The notes beneath the pieces are model-generated. The model ran no database searches. It was given only the letters and a program-made list of their open reading frames with translations, and was not told where the DNA came from. Positions 51,079 to 62,213 of a stretch of 64,000 nucleotides of DNA are shown here, piece after piece. The DNA comes from Cryphonectria parasitica EP155. Taxonomy: Eukaryota; Ascomycota; Sordariomycetes; Diaporthales; Cryphonectriaceae. Position 1 is the first letter of the stretch. Each line of letters opens with the position of its first letter. The stretch is from the NCBI RefSeq assembly GCF_011745365.1, contig NW_024468912.1, positions 4,836,001 through 4,900,000 on the forward strand. The letters run 5' to 3'. Both the position numbers and the translations under genes were made by a program.

Positions 51079-53519
51079 TCACTCCCAAAGGATGTTGAGC
51101 TTCCTCCAGCCCTGCTTGGGCGGCACAGGCGGCTCCGGGTTGGCATTTGCGAGATCGATGAACCTCCGGATGGGGATCTCGTGCAGGGGCACAATCTTTG
51201 TCTTCTTGACGATCTTGTACCCGAAGTACAGGGCAAAGAAGATGGGAATGTCGATGTAGGACGAGATGAAGGTCTCGGTGGACCAGTCACCCTTGATGAA
51301 AGTCGTGAACCCGCCCGTGAGCAGCAGCAGGATGAAGAAGCACAGCGAGAACCAGGCCGTGTACGGCTGGAAGGGGGCCTTCCAGGGAAGCTCGTCGCGC
51401 GAGATGCCCTGGGCCTTCATGCCGTAGTAGAAGCGGAGGTAAACGGCGCAGATGACGGACCACGTCACCAGGGCGCCCACGGAGACGAGATCCTGGAGCC
51501 AGGTGAAGGCCACCGAGGCGGAGCTGGACAGGGACATGAAGCCAAGGCAGATGAAGATGGAGGTGAAGGACACGCCGACGTACTATATTGGAGAGAAAAA
51601 GAACAACAAGGTCAGCTTTCTCGAAAATGTCTGGCAGGAATAGTTGTGAAGGTGGGAAGAGAATGGAAAGAAACAGAGCCCTGTATGCAGAAAAACTCTT
51701 GTTTTCTTTTCATCTTTCACACTCCAGAGATATACGGCGACAAAAACTTACAGGAATGCCCATCCTGTTGGTACGGAGAAAGATCTTGGGGGCGTGGTTC
51801 TCCTGGGCCATGCCGTACAGGATACGCGAGTTGGCCAGAATGTACGAGTTACCGGCACTCCATGCGCTCGTCAGCACGACGAAGTTGATGATGGACGGCA
51901 CGACCTTGATTCCAGCGCGGGTGGCGGCGATGACAAAGGGCGAGGCGGCCGCGGTGCCGGCCTCGGCATTGAGAAGCTGGTCGTCGTCGGAGGGGACGAG
52001 CATGCCCACGAAGAAGATACTCAGCACTATTCAGAGGTGGCCCAATTCTTGTCAGTCAGGCTGTCCCTTGCCATCAAAGTATATAAAAGTTTTTCTCTCT
52101 CCTTCAGACACAAAACTCACCGTAGAAGATGGCCACACGCCAGAAGATACGCTTGGCAGCGATAGGAATATTGCGACGAGGGTTCTGAGTCTCGGATGCG
52201 GCCATGGAGATATTCTCAACACCTCTGTTTCCCAGCAGATTAGAATACATGTATGCAGATAATTAGTAAGGAGGGGATGGGGGAGATTCTCACGAGTAGG
52301 AGTAGACGGCGTTGCCAAAGGTCTTCCAGAAACCCAGGAACTGGCCGAGGGATCCTCCAATGCCCAGATACTGGGTGAACGGACCTGGGTTGCGCCAGTA
52401 CTTGAAACCAATCGCCTGGTGGTCGGGACCTCCTCCAGAAACAATCACAATCGCCTGTAGTGGTGAAGATGATGTTGTATCTCCGAGTCAGAATTCAGGT
52501 TAATCAAAACAGTCTGTGATGGGAGTGGACACTAACCATGATGTTCAGGCCGACAATCAGCATGATCTTAAGGGTCGCAAACACAAACTCCATCTCACCG
52601 TAGACACGGACGAAGAGAAGATTGGCGATGACCAGCAGGCCTCCGAACAGGATGATCCAGGCGGCTGCTGTGGTTGTCGCATCCCAGTACGACACAATCA
52701 CCGCCGCAGCAGTCAGCTCAGCGGGGATCGAGACGAGGTAGTTATACACCGAGTTCCAGCCCTGGGCGAACGAGAGAGCTGGATCGAAGAAATACTCGGC
52801 GTGTCGGATGATGGCTCCACTGAGAGGCACGAGGGTACTATTATAGAGGAGATTCTGTGTGAGCAATATGCTTCTCTCTCTCCATCTCGAACGAAAAGAG
52901 GAGGGAGATAGCCGTCAAGCTGGGTTTTCACAAAGAGCAGAACATACCTCATCTCAGCAATTGACATGACAACTCCTACAACCAAGATACCGACCAAGAA
53001 GTAACCGAGCCTGTGGTGGAGCAGTTGTGGTCAGTATGACGACAATTTTTTGCTGTTTCGCAATTTAAGAGGGATGTCGTGACATGGCGACTTACAAGGC
53101 ACCCAGGGGGCCACCAACCTCAATAGCACCTCCAGAACCGAGGAAGAGACCCTATGTGAGAATACATTGTAAGCATCACGAGCCTCTTTGTCTCTCCTGT
53201 GTCTCTCATATCTCACGCATATGGACTTACAGTACCGATTGCGCCAGCGAGGGCAATCATCTGAATATGTCTCTGAGCCAGACCCTGCCTAGATTGAAGA
53301 AAAAGAACATCCAAGATTAGTCCCCCCGCGTCATCTTGAGTTCCCAGGACCAAGAGAAATAGCATACTTGAGCTGCTTCTTCTCCTCGAAATCTTCAATC
53401 GATCCCACAACGACCTCGCCATCCTGATTGTAGGTAGGAGACTCAGGGTCGGAGATGCCCTTCTCATCGCCTGTATAGGCCACCTTCTCCGGATCTGTTG
53501 CTCTCTCAGGCGACGACAT
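51079..53519 (-). CDS. Amino acid permease (YAT / APC superfamily)
   Basis: Plasma-membrane amino acid:proton symporter. Nine exons in transcript order: 53519-53368, 53288-53231, 53151-53096, 53010-52948, 52837-52537, 52454-52294, 52224-52121, 52026-51752, 51582-51079. They give 557 aa, all in phase. A hydrophilic acidic N-terminus is followed by the substrate-binding first segment IQMIALAGAIGTGLFLGSGG, then VVMSIAEMSTLVPLSGA, FAQGWNSVYNYLV, GVENISMAASETQNPRRNIP, ANSRILYGMAQENHAPKIF and YYGMKAQGISRDELPWKAPF, all typical of fungal YAT permeases of the general or dicarboxylic amino acid type. About 12 membrane segments are expected. The C-tail is hydrophilic and ends LNILWE. Eight introns make this the most fragmented gene here. 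Substrate range cannot be read from sequence. Confidence 0.94.
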
Positions 53520-53716
53520 CTTCGAATGAACCAAGCTGTCGACGGCTCTCTTATTGTTCTTGTTGGTCTATTGGTATATCACGTCTCCTAACTAAGGGAA
53601 GACGGAGAGGAGGGAAAGGGAAGGAAGCGAGAGAGGGACAAAAAGAAGAACAGGTAAGAGGAGAGGACAGGCGCGCACGAGAAATAAAACCACGAGGTAG
53701 CATCCCCTCCCCAGCT

Positions 53717-53726
53717 TTTATTTATG
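53717..53726 (-). promoter_or_regulatory. TATA-like element of the permease gene
   Basis: The minus strand reads cataaataaa, about 200 bp before the start codon at 53519, with a purine/pyrimidine-biased leader between. The role is inferred from position only. Confidence 0.35.
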
Positions 53727-56700
53727 CCGCCCTCATCGCGCAATGTCGGCGTAACCACTTGCAGCTGCAGGGGAAACCGACTAAACACGACAGGACAAGG
53801 GCAGAACAAGCATGCATGCAATGCAATGCAATGCATGGGCTGCTAAGCAGCCCCAGGGACGGGATCAGGACAGGGCAGGGCAAGAAGGGCAGCGCAGGGC
53901 GACGAAGGGTGGTGGCGTGCTGGCGAAGCCTATCTCTCGCCGCCCACCCAGCAGCAAGCATCCGCCACCAGTAATAGTCACCAGCAGAGATAATGGGAAA
54001 TGGGTTGACCCAAAGGCGACCTTTTGATAAGACCCATGTCGATCATCGCCGATACCCATGTCCAGAAAGGGAAGAAGGCCTAGCTTCAAGTTTCTAAATG
54101 ATGGTACCCTCGCACTCGTTGCTGTGCATGAGGAGGATTCTCCGCCTGCGTGTGTGAGTGAAAAAAAAAGGTGGGGTTTTGTTTGGCTCAATTCATGTTT
54201 CTGGTGGCTTGAAGATCAGACACGCACACCACCCACCCCCGGCACGTTCGTTCCCGGATGTAGCCAAAGTCGCTTCCCATTTGTTCCCACTCCGCCCTCT
54301 ACTAGAGACGTTTCTTGTTGCTCCACTCCATCCTGCTTGCGCATGCCTGGCTGCAGATACCTGTCAAATCGAGCCATGGTCAGCAAGTCGGCGCATCAAG
54401 AGACCACGGATCCGTCGTCTGATAGGGAAACTGCGCGCGCCACCTTCAGAGGCTGGGATCCATTTCTTTCAACTCTCGGGGCGGCCGGTGCAACATCACC
54501 TACCCTCCATCCTATTCTTCCTCCTGCTACCAGTGTTACCCCAGAGCGTGCTGCCGATCGTAAGGGTCCTTGTTCCATGCATGAGGGAACACACACACAC
54601 ACACACACACACCCATACACACACAACATGGTCGAGAAGCGGAAGCGAGAGACCGAAAAGTCTCACAAGGTATCGGCTCTGGCGTCTGTGCTATTGAATC
54701 CTCCTCTCTCTTTCTCAACGCTGCCCGTGAGGAGGATGGTTTCGAATCGTAAGCGATACCAATCCTACTGATAAGGAAATCAAAGGTACTTATGATGTGG
54801 TGGGTCTCCCTAGACTAATCGAAAAAAAGGGCCGAGATTGATTAATTGATATGTGAAAAAGCACTCGAACATCCGATCTCGAGAGAAAGACAGGCAGGAA
54901 ATAAATGGAAGTATGCATAAATATGTAGCTAGACAATTGATATAAAGTGCTGCCCAACCTGCAGATCTGATCTGGTCCAACAACACTGTCGGTCGGTCCT
55001 GGAAGAAGACATCTCACTGATGAACCAGCTCTTTTTCGTGTACATGGTTATCTTACCACTACGTACTACGCAGCAGCTGGCCATTCATTCCAATCCCCCA
55101 CCCAACTACGGGAGCGCGCGGTCGATCCCGGCAGCCTGGATCTCGAAGTACGCATCCTAAATCCACCCAGCCCATCCATCCACAGCAACCTGTCCTTGTA
55201 GCAGTTCGATCCACCGAGCTGGGCCAGCCCTGGAGAAGGTCGCAGTGAGTGAACCGCGTGGCACATGGCTGGGGGGGATTTCTTTCCACAGGGACATGGC
55301 AACGCGCAAGGTAAAGCATAAGCGAGATTGTATGTAGCAGCACAGGGTCAAGACCCTGCTGGATCAATACTGTGGGGAATGTAGTTTAATCTGACCCTTT
55401 TAATCTGTTTTGTTTTGTTTATTTTCTTTTGTGTTAGAGAGGAATGGACAGAGAGAGAGGGAGTGTGTGTGTGTGTGTGTTTGTGTCTCTTGATTCCTTG
55501 CGTCGACTGACTTGTTCTGCCTGCGGTCACAACTAATAGTACAAGCTTTTACCCATTGCCACCCCCACCACTCAAGCTTTGCGAAGGGTCCACTGTTCTG
55601 CTGACGGCATGCTGACCATTGGCAGGACTTGGTCCATACCGAAGTAGGTAGTCAGGGGCATCTCGGTGGCATTTCACTGGCTGTTATCCGGAGATGGACT
55701 GGTTTTTGTCTCGTGTTTCTCCTCTTTCTTGTTTCTTTTCCGTCTCGTCTCGTGGCCATATTTGCTTCTAGAAGCGGAAACGGAACCGAACCGCCTCTCA
55801 CCATGTCGTCTTTTGGATTTTCCAAGGTTTCCAAGTTCGCGCAGTACACAGCAAATGATGTCTGGTACATTCGAACATGGTACCTAGTAGTGAGGACGCT
55901 TGCTCGGGTGGCGTCGGCACTCTACACTGGCCGACAGTACTATGAAGGATTCCCCATGCCCCCCCCCCCCTCCTCCCCGCCCTCTCTAAACTCCGCCTTT
56001 GCTGTGCCTCTGCCCTTGTGTCGAACTGCCTCTTTGATACTAGCATTCTCTTGGCGTCTTCCATTCCATGCCATACTCTTTTCCGTTTGGGGGGCTTGTA
56101 GGTCCTCTTATCTCTTCTCAGCCCTAGCGTCTATTTGACAATCTGGTGATCGTTCTGGAAAGAAGCGTTGTCGTCACCTTATTTGCTCTCTCGCAAGCGC
56201 TCTCGGCCTCTCGAGTTGCTAGTTTAGGATATGGCTCCTTACCTTTTGACATTCCATAAATCGCTGTAGCCTCTTCTTCGCCTTGCCTCGTTTTGCCTTC
56301 CCTCCTTCTTTTTCTTCGCGTTCTGTCACTCCTTCTCAGGTGATGGTCTACGTTTTGGCACTTGTTGACCCGCTCTTCCACGTTGAAAATGCAAGGGTTT
56401 GGGCTGGACTCCCGCCTTTTCGCGCCGCCACTGTAGCCACACAAATGTCTCGTGCCACTGCTGGCTGCCGCTGTTGTCGCCGTTGTTACAGGGCCAGACT
56501 ATTCCATGCCGAATGTCTGTCAGGTGATCTTGATCCCCAGCATTCCTCAGTGTTATTTGACAAATTAACAGAAGCGGACGGACGGATAATTATGCTGCGC
56601 CTAGTTGGTCTCGCCCGCGATGAGTCTGCGTCAGCTTATGGTTGTGTCCTTTAGCCGAGGCTCATGTATTAGACGACTGGCCGGGGAAAGAAAGCAAGGG

Positions 56701-58962
56701 CGAAAGAGGAAAAACAACGAGCATTAGTAGTTGCATATTGTAAGACCGGACAAGGGTCCAGATGGATTGCCAGGCCCCCAGCACAGGACGGACAGACACA
56801 CACCTTTGTTGGCAGTGCACAGGTCACGTTGGGGGGCGGCGGGTTCTTTCCTTCTAGACTCCCTCGTGGTGTGTGGCTTGCTGACGCACACAGCTTTGCC
56901 GTTGTTTCTTGCTCGCACAGCTTCTTTTATCGCTGCGGAATCTGTCATGCCTTTAACTTGAAAGAGCGAGAAGTCGTGCTAGCGAGATGCAAGCCATAAT
57001 CATTTCTGAGCTGCAGTGGACAGACGGTCGGTTGTGCAGGATGATACACCTCGTCATGAGGCGACGGCCCTGCCATCATGTTGACGTATAGACCGTCAGT
57101 ATATATTTTTAAATGCACTCGTCCTGCACTTGAAGCCGTGATTCCTTCTTTGTTCGTTATTTTTTCTGAACCCTAATTCTTTTTTTTTTTTTTTTTTCAC
57201 GGAACCATGTGAGAAGAGGGCCTCGGGGGAGACGGAGGAGGGTAGCTGGCCTCTCAAGGATGCGGCTCCTCTGATGCGGCCGTACAGATTCACAGCCCGC
57301 CCCCACAGCTCTAGCCGACCCGGGAAACAAGTCACAGACGATGGCTGAACCGCGCTGAGGGTTGTATACTGCTGAACAGTCAATGATAGCTCGCACCCAT
57401 CGTCACGAGCTGCTCCTACCGTGCTGATGTGAGAAACACTCTAGGTTCTCCAGGCAGCTAGGCGTCATAACCAAATGTAATTGCATTTTGAAAATTTGGG
57501 TTCATGGCGCAGAGGGCGTTGTGGTGATTGGGACATATGTACAATATCTAGCAGTGTCGATGATCCTAACGCAGAGTCTCTTGAGGCGGAAATTACCAGC
57601 TGAACTATAGTTGACCATCCACGATAGCCATGATCAAAGTATCGAGTCTCTGATTAGCTGAGGCTCGTTACGTCCTTGGTCATTATATCTAAGCTACCTC
57701 CTTTGGAACATTTAGTGCACAGAATGGAGTGCAGACAGTGAGTCAGAGAAGGGTGATGAGAAAAGAGCACAAGTGCATCGCGAATCCTCAAGGCGAAACA
57801 GTCACAAGTGAGGTGAGAGCGTTAGCTGCTCCCAACCTGTACAGTAACCCGTGACCTTGCAGCAAAAGAAGGCTACTGAGTCGTTCCTCTCTTTATCCTT
57901 TTCCTAGGTGTTCCCCACTATATACTATTTGCTATTATATGACTACAACACAGCCCTAGCTTTCTTCTGTGACGGAAGTGGGATCCCAGTGGTCAAATCG
58001 TACAAGAGGCTGCACACAGTACGTAAATAACATATGCGGCGCGTTTACACCACTGTATCCAAAATTCGTAAATAATAAAGTAGTGGCCACAACATCGAAC
58101 AAAGACATATGAATAAATTAATTGAGTTCTCGAGGCTTGTAGCGGTACTGTGAGAGTGGTCATAAAGGCCGCTCAGTAAATTATTGAGGGCAGTGGAGAC
58201 GGAGTTTTCATAGTGTTGTGTCATCAAGTTGGGATGAACAGCATAGGTTCAAACTGCTGAGCTCCCCAAGGTCTGATGGAAATGCGAAAAGATTGCGCTG
58301 CTCGGCAGAAACAATCATTATCACAGTAAATTAAAAACTTATTACTCCTAATGTGCGAAATATGTGGATAGATCTCAATGAATACTCTGTTATGAGATGT
58401 AAAACGAGCAAACACTAGTCATGTATTAATCGGACAAGGAGTTAAGCTGTCTCCTTTTACAAACTGAAACCGCTCTCGACGCTGCGTGACAATGAACGAC
58501 ATCAATATCGAAATGACGGACTTAAGAATCAAGCTATAGTCCGTAAAAAGGGTCAATTTCTCCTTCTTATGCTTCACAACTTGGTGTTTCTATTTAATGC
58601 CTGACGGTATTGAACGGACTGTGGCTGTCGATGCAGGCCATAATGAGCCATGGTCCAAAACCCGATGCCGTCTCGGACCCTTTCCGCACATTCGTAGTCC
58701 GTTAAATCCGCCCCACACATACAATGGCCCAAACCTGTGTATTCACAACACGATGGTGTCATGATGGCAACCAGATATATATACGTATTTACATCGCTCG
58801 ATTCGACAGGCAGAAGAATTGATATCTGCTGAATCAACTTGATCAAACTAGTTTTAAAAGAAAACCCACCAGATTCAGCATATTCAGCAAATCCACGACA
58901 TACTTATTTACTTACTCAACTGTTCAATTATTGCAACCTTGGAAGCTACACAACAATTCAAA
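53727..58962. other. 5.2-kb gene-poor region
   Basis: Contains ATGCAA-type short repeats (53812-53836), a CA array (54590-54612), a TG array (55463-55485), a 12-base C run (55959-55970) and poly-T (57181-57197). A 237-codon + frame (54058-54771) and a 112-codon + frame from 55803 are noted but not called. From about 57400 to 58950 the DNA is AT-richer, with a TATA-like tatatata at about 58776, roughly 185 bp before the next start. Confidence 0.5.
54590..54612. repeat. (CA)n microsatellite
   Basis: Alternating CA of about 23 bp; in one + frame it reads as a His-Thr repeat. Confidence 0.9.
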
Positions 58963-59943
58963 ATGGGCTTCTTCTACAGCCAATTCTTCAAGAAACCAGG
59001 CTATCCCAAAGCCTCGTTTGCCGGAAAGACAGTGATCGTGACTGGTGCCAACACAGGCCTCGGAAAAGAAGCAGCCCGCCACTTCGTCCGGCTGGGTGCC
59101 AGCCGCCTGATCATAGCGGTGCGCAGTCTGGACAAGGGCCATGATGCCAGGCGCGACATTGAGACCACAACCAGGTGCGGCAAGGGGCTCATCCAGGTCT
59201 GGGAGCTCGACATGGCCAGCTACGAGAGCGTGAAGCGCTTCGCAGCGCGGGTGACGGCGGAGCTGGACCGCGTCGATAACGTCATCGCCAATGCCGCCCT
59301 GGCCAGCTTCTCCTACAACACCGCTGAGGGCAACGAGCTGCAGGTCACCGTCAATGTCATCTCGACCTTCCTCCTGATGGCGCTCGTCATGCCCAAGCTC
59401 AAGGAGACCGCCGCCGTCTTCAACACCCGGCCTGTGTTCACCATGGTGTCCTCCGACGCACACACCCACACGACATTTTCTCAGGGGGCTGCCCCAGAGG
59501 GCAAGATCCTCGACACTGTGAATGACAAGAACGTGTGGTCGAAGCACCAGGCCGAGCAGTACCCTGTGTCGAAGCTGCTGGGCCTCTTCACCCTCCGCGC
59601 CATCGCTGAGAAGCACCCGGCGCCGCTGTTTCCTGTCACCATCAACGCGGCGAACCCGGGTCTGTGCCACTCAGCACTCTCCAGGGAGGCTGCCGGGTCC
59701 CAGGCCGTCTTCTTCTTCTTTTTCAAGCTATTCGTTGCCCGGAGCACCGAGGTCGGCAGCAGGACGGAGGTGAACGCCGCCGCTGCCGGGGTGGAGACGC
59801 ATGGCCAGTATTTGGTGGACAATTGTGAAATTGGAAGCCTGACGCCGCTGGTTACGGGTAACAAGAAGCTGCAGGACCGCGTGGCTGCTGAGGTGTTTGC
59901 AAGGTTGGAGGTCATCGAGCCGGGTGTCACCAAGAATTTCTGA
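58963..59943 (+). CDS. Short-chain dehydrogenase/reductase, retinol-dehydrogenase-like
   Basis: NAD(P)-dependent oxidoreductase with a Rossmann fold. A single exon encodes 326 aa, starting MGFFYSQFFKKPGYPKASFA. The cofactor loop is TGANTGLG (about residues 27-34), followed by IIAVRS, which favours NADPH. LDMASYESV gives the Asp that binds adenine. The catalytic Ser lies in TMVSSDAH and the Tyr/Lys pair is YPVSK (Tyr200, Lys204), followed by NAANPGLCHSAL. The usual NNAG motif is replaced by NAAL. A run of five Phe after AGSQAV comes from a TTC repeat. The substrate is unknown; relatives in fungi often sit in secondary-metabolite or detoxification loci. A second dehydrogenase lies 945 bp downstream on the same strand. 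Confidence 0.9.
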   Translation: MGFFYSQFFKKPGYPKASFAGKTVIVTGANTGLGKEAARHFVRLGASRLIIAVRSLDKGHDARRDIETTTRCGKGLIQVWELDMASYESVKRFAARVTAELDRVDNVIANAALASFSYNTAEGNELQVTVNVISTFLLMALVMPKLKETAAVFNTRPVFTMVSSDAHTHTTFSQGAAPEGKILDTVNDKNVWSKHQAEQYPVSKLLGLFTLRAIAEKHPAPLFPVTINAANPGLCHSALSREAAGSQAVFFFFFKLFVARSTEVGSRTEVNAAAAGVETHGQYLVDNCEIGSLTPLVTGNKKLQDRVAAEVFARLEVIEPGVTKNF

Positions 59944-60888
59944 TTAGCAGCATAATAATGACCTTAGGACTAAGGGTGCAGAGTGAATGTATTATATTAT
60001 TAGATATTTATTTAAGATGGCTTTTTTTTACACTCGGGGCCGATTCTGGGCAGACTCACCTCATCTGTAACAAGATTTGTCCACGTAGGCTTGAGTAAAG
60101 TAAATGAAAATTCCCCTGACAATCAGCACTGTGGCCATGCTTCCAACCATCTGCTGCGTAGCTAAATGAAATATCCTCCAATTCCAATTCAAGTCTAAGT
60201 TTCTTTTTCTTCAACAATGCCATAGATTAAATCCAGTGCATCATTATATGGATGACTACCTTAAGTAGCCATGAGTTGTCTACTCAAGTGGGCCATCAGC
60301 CAGTGGCTCAAGTAAGCCAGTGCTCAAATCAGCTAGTGGCTCAATAGCCAATTATTCAAGTCAGCCATTGGCTAATGTGAGCCTGGTGACTCGAAATGTG
60401 TGTTTCTTCATGCACATCTGTATCAATTCAATGTCAATACTGACATTTCTGCACCTGTTTTCCGAACATGAACTATCTGCTGACAGTGATTACACATGCA
60501 CACGACAGAGGACGTTTGCAAGTACAGATTGCAGCTGTTTTGCAATGACGCACCAAAAGGACACCTGCGGTATTGTCTATATTGCCATGTAGGCTCCCAT
60601 AATAACGTGTGCCTGAGACCATGCTTGGCTGAAGTGATCACAGCGCGGTGAATAGTCAAGAAAGCGGAATTTGTCCTAAAGCCGTGCTAAGGTGAATGCT
60701 GGCTGAAGCATTTATACCTGGACGCAGAAGCATTCGCATTGCCAGTAATGCTGGAGATCGAAAACACACGCACACTTGAGCGCACATCAACGCACACACA
60801 CGCCTTTCGAACCATTGCTTATCTTCGTTTGCTAGAATCCACACTCCTGTCTCGACTTTGTGATTCAGTCACCACACACGCGGCCAAC
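59944..60888. other. Intergenic between the two dehydrogenases
   Basis: AT-rich, with a degenerate minisatellite at 60283-60373 and a CA-rich leader at 60765-60805. No gene is seen. Confidence 0.5.
60283..60373. repeat. Degenerate minisatellite, ~17-bp unit
   Basis: Five to six units of roughly CTCAAGTCAGCCAGTGG with substitutions and small length changes (ctcaagtgggccatcagccagtgg, then ctcaagtaagccagtg, ctcaaatcagctagtgg, ctcaatagccaatta, ttcaagtcagccattgg). Confidence 0.8.
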
Positions 60889-62096
60889 ATGAGTATCTCT
60901 ATGCCCAGTCTCAAAACTTTCTTCACAAATATGTGGCCACCCAGACCGGCCTTCACCGAGAAGGACGTTGGCGATCTGTCTGGCAAGGTGATGGTGGTCA
61001 CAGGCGCAAATGCCGGAATAGGCAAGGAGCTGGCAGGTCTGCTCTTCTCCAAGAATGCTCGAGTATACATGGCAGCGAGGTCTGAGGCGAAAGCAAAGGC
61101 TGCGATCGAGTCAATCCAGGCGGCTCATCCTCGATCCAAAGGCGAGCTCATCTACATTCATCTCGATCTGGCCGATCTCACCACGGTCAAGGCATCCGCC
61201 GATACTTTCTTGGCCAGAGAGGACCAACTTCATATCCTGTTCAACAATGCTGGTGTCATGACGCCGCCCCAGGGCTCCAAAACCGCTCAGGGCTACGAGC
61301 TGCAACTCGGAACCAATAATGTCGGGAGCTTTCTCTTCACCAAGCTGCTCACACCAACCCTGGTAGCCACCGCCAAACATAGCCCCAAGGATACCGTTCG
61401 GGTCATCTGGGTCGCGTCATTTGCGGTGATCCTCTCTCCAAAGGGAGGCCTTGATTTGAATAATCTGGACTATCACGTTGATCAAAGCCAGGGCGTCAAA
61501 TACGCCGTCAGCAAAGTGGGCAACTTTCTTCATGCGGTGGAGTTTGCAAGACGCTATGGTACGTCTCTTTATCATAACATCACTTCTCATGAGTCCAACC
61601 AAGTCAAAATGCCAGCCAGATTCTACATGATTGAAACTTCTAACAAGTCATTATCACACGTATCAACAGGTGCTGGTTCAGATGGCGTGGTCAGCATCGC
61701 CCTGAATCCAGGCAACCTCACAACAGAACTACAGCGCCACCATGGCTGGCTGGTGCGCAAGTTGATATCGACCTTCATAACATACCCGCCCATTCATGGG
61801 GCCTACACTGAGCTGTTCGCTGGACTGTCTGACCAAATCACTGCTGAGAGTGTGAAGACCAACAATTGGAGTAAGCCTGTCACCAATCCTTACCTCCTTC
61901 TTCAAATCCCCCATTGGTCTTGATTTTTTGGATCCCATATTGACTAGACATGGATGTAGTCATTCCATGGGGCCGTTCTACATCCCTTGAACGAAAAGAC
62001 ATCGTCACAGCTGCCAAGCCAACGACAGAGGGAGGAGCTGGCCTGGCAGAGGCATTCTGGCAGTGGACTGAAGACCAGATCAAGCCTTATGCATAG
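60889..62096 (+). CDS. Short-chain dehydrogenase/reductase, second copy
   Basis: Three exons (60889-61558, 61670-61870, 61960-62096) give 335 aa with matching phases (gtacgt/caacag and gtaagc/gatgtag). Motifs: TGANAGIGKE cofactor loop, YMAARS (NADPH type), LDLADL, NNAGVM, a Ser in VIWVASFA, YAVSK (Tyr205, Lys209), and ALNPGNLTTELQR. The C-terminus IPWGRSTSLERKDIV ... EGGAGLAEAFWQWTEDQIKPYA is the ending typical of fungal retinol-dehydrogenase-like SDRs, which fixed the third exon. Unlike its neighbour it has all standard motifs. It shares little sequence with the first SDR beyond the fold, so a recent tandem duplication is unlikely. Its stop is only 117 bp from the stop of the convergent hydrolase gene. 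The substrate is unknown. Confidence 0.92.
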
Positions 62097-62213
62097 ACAA
62101 TCTGTTGGGGAAGGATTGCCTGAGTCGAGAGATCTTTACTATGTCATTTGTCTTACATGTATTTGGGTCAACTCGTAACGCACCCCTTGTTGCGTACATA
62201 ATAGATTGCTGAC

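Noticed and set aside
55066..55170. Minus-strand stretch reading DAYFEIQAAGIDRALP then stop after an acceptor-like tag
   Set aside because: It resembles a terminal exon, but I could not find upstream exons in phase.
55803..56138. 112-codon plus-strand frame starting MSSFGFSKVSKF
   Set aside because: Good start context, but the C-terminal half comes from a C-run and CT-rich DNA; no homologue recognised.
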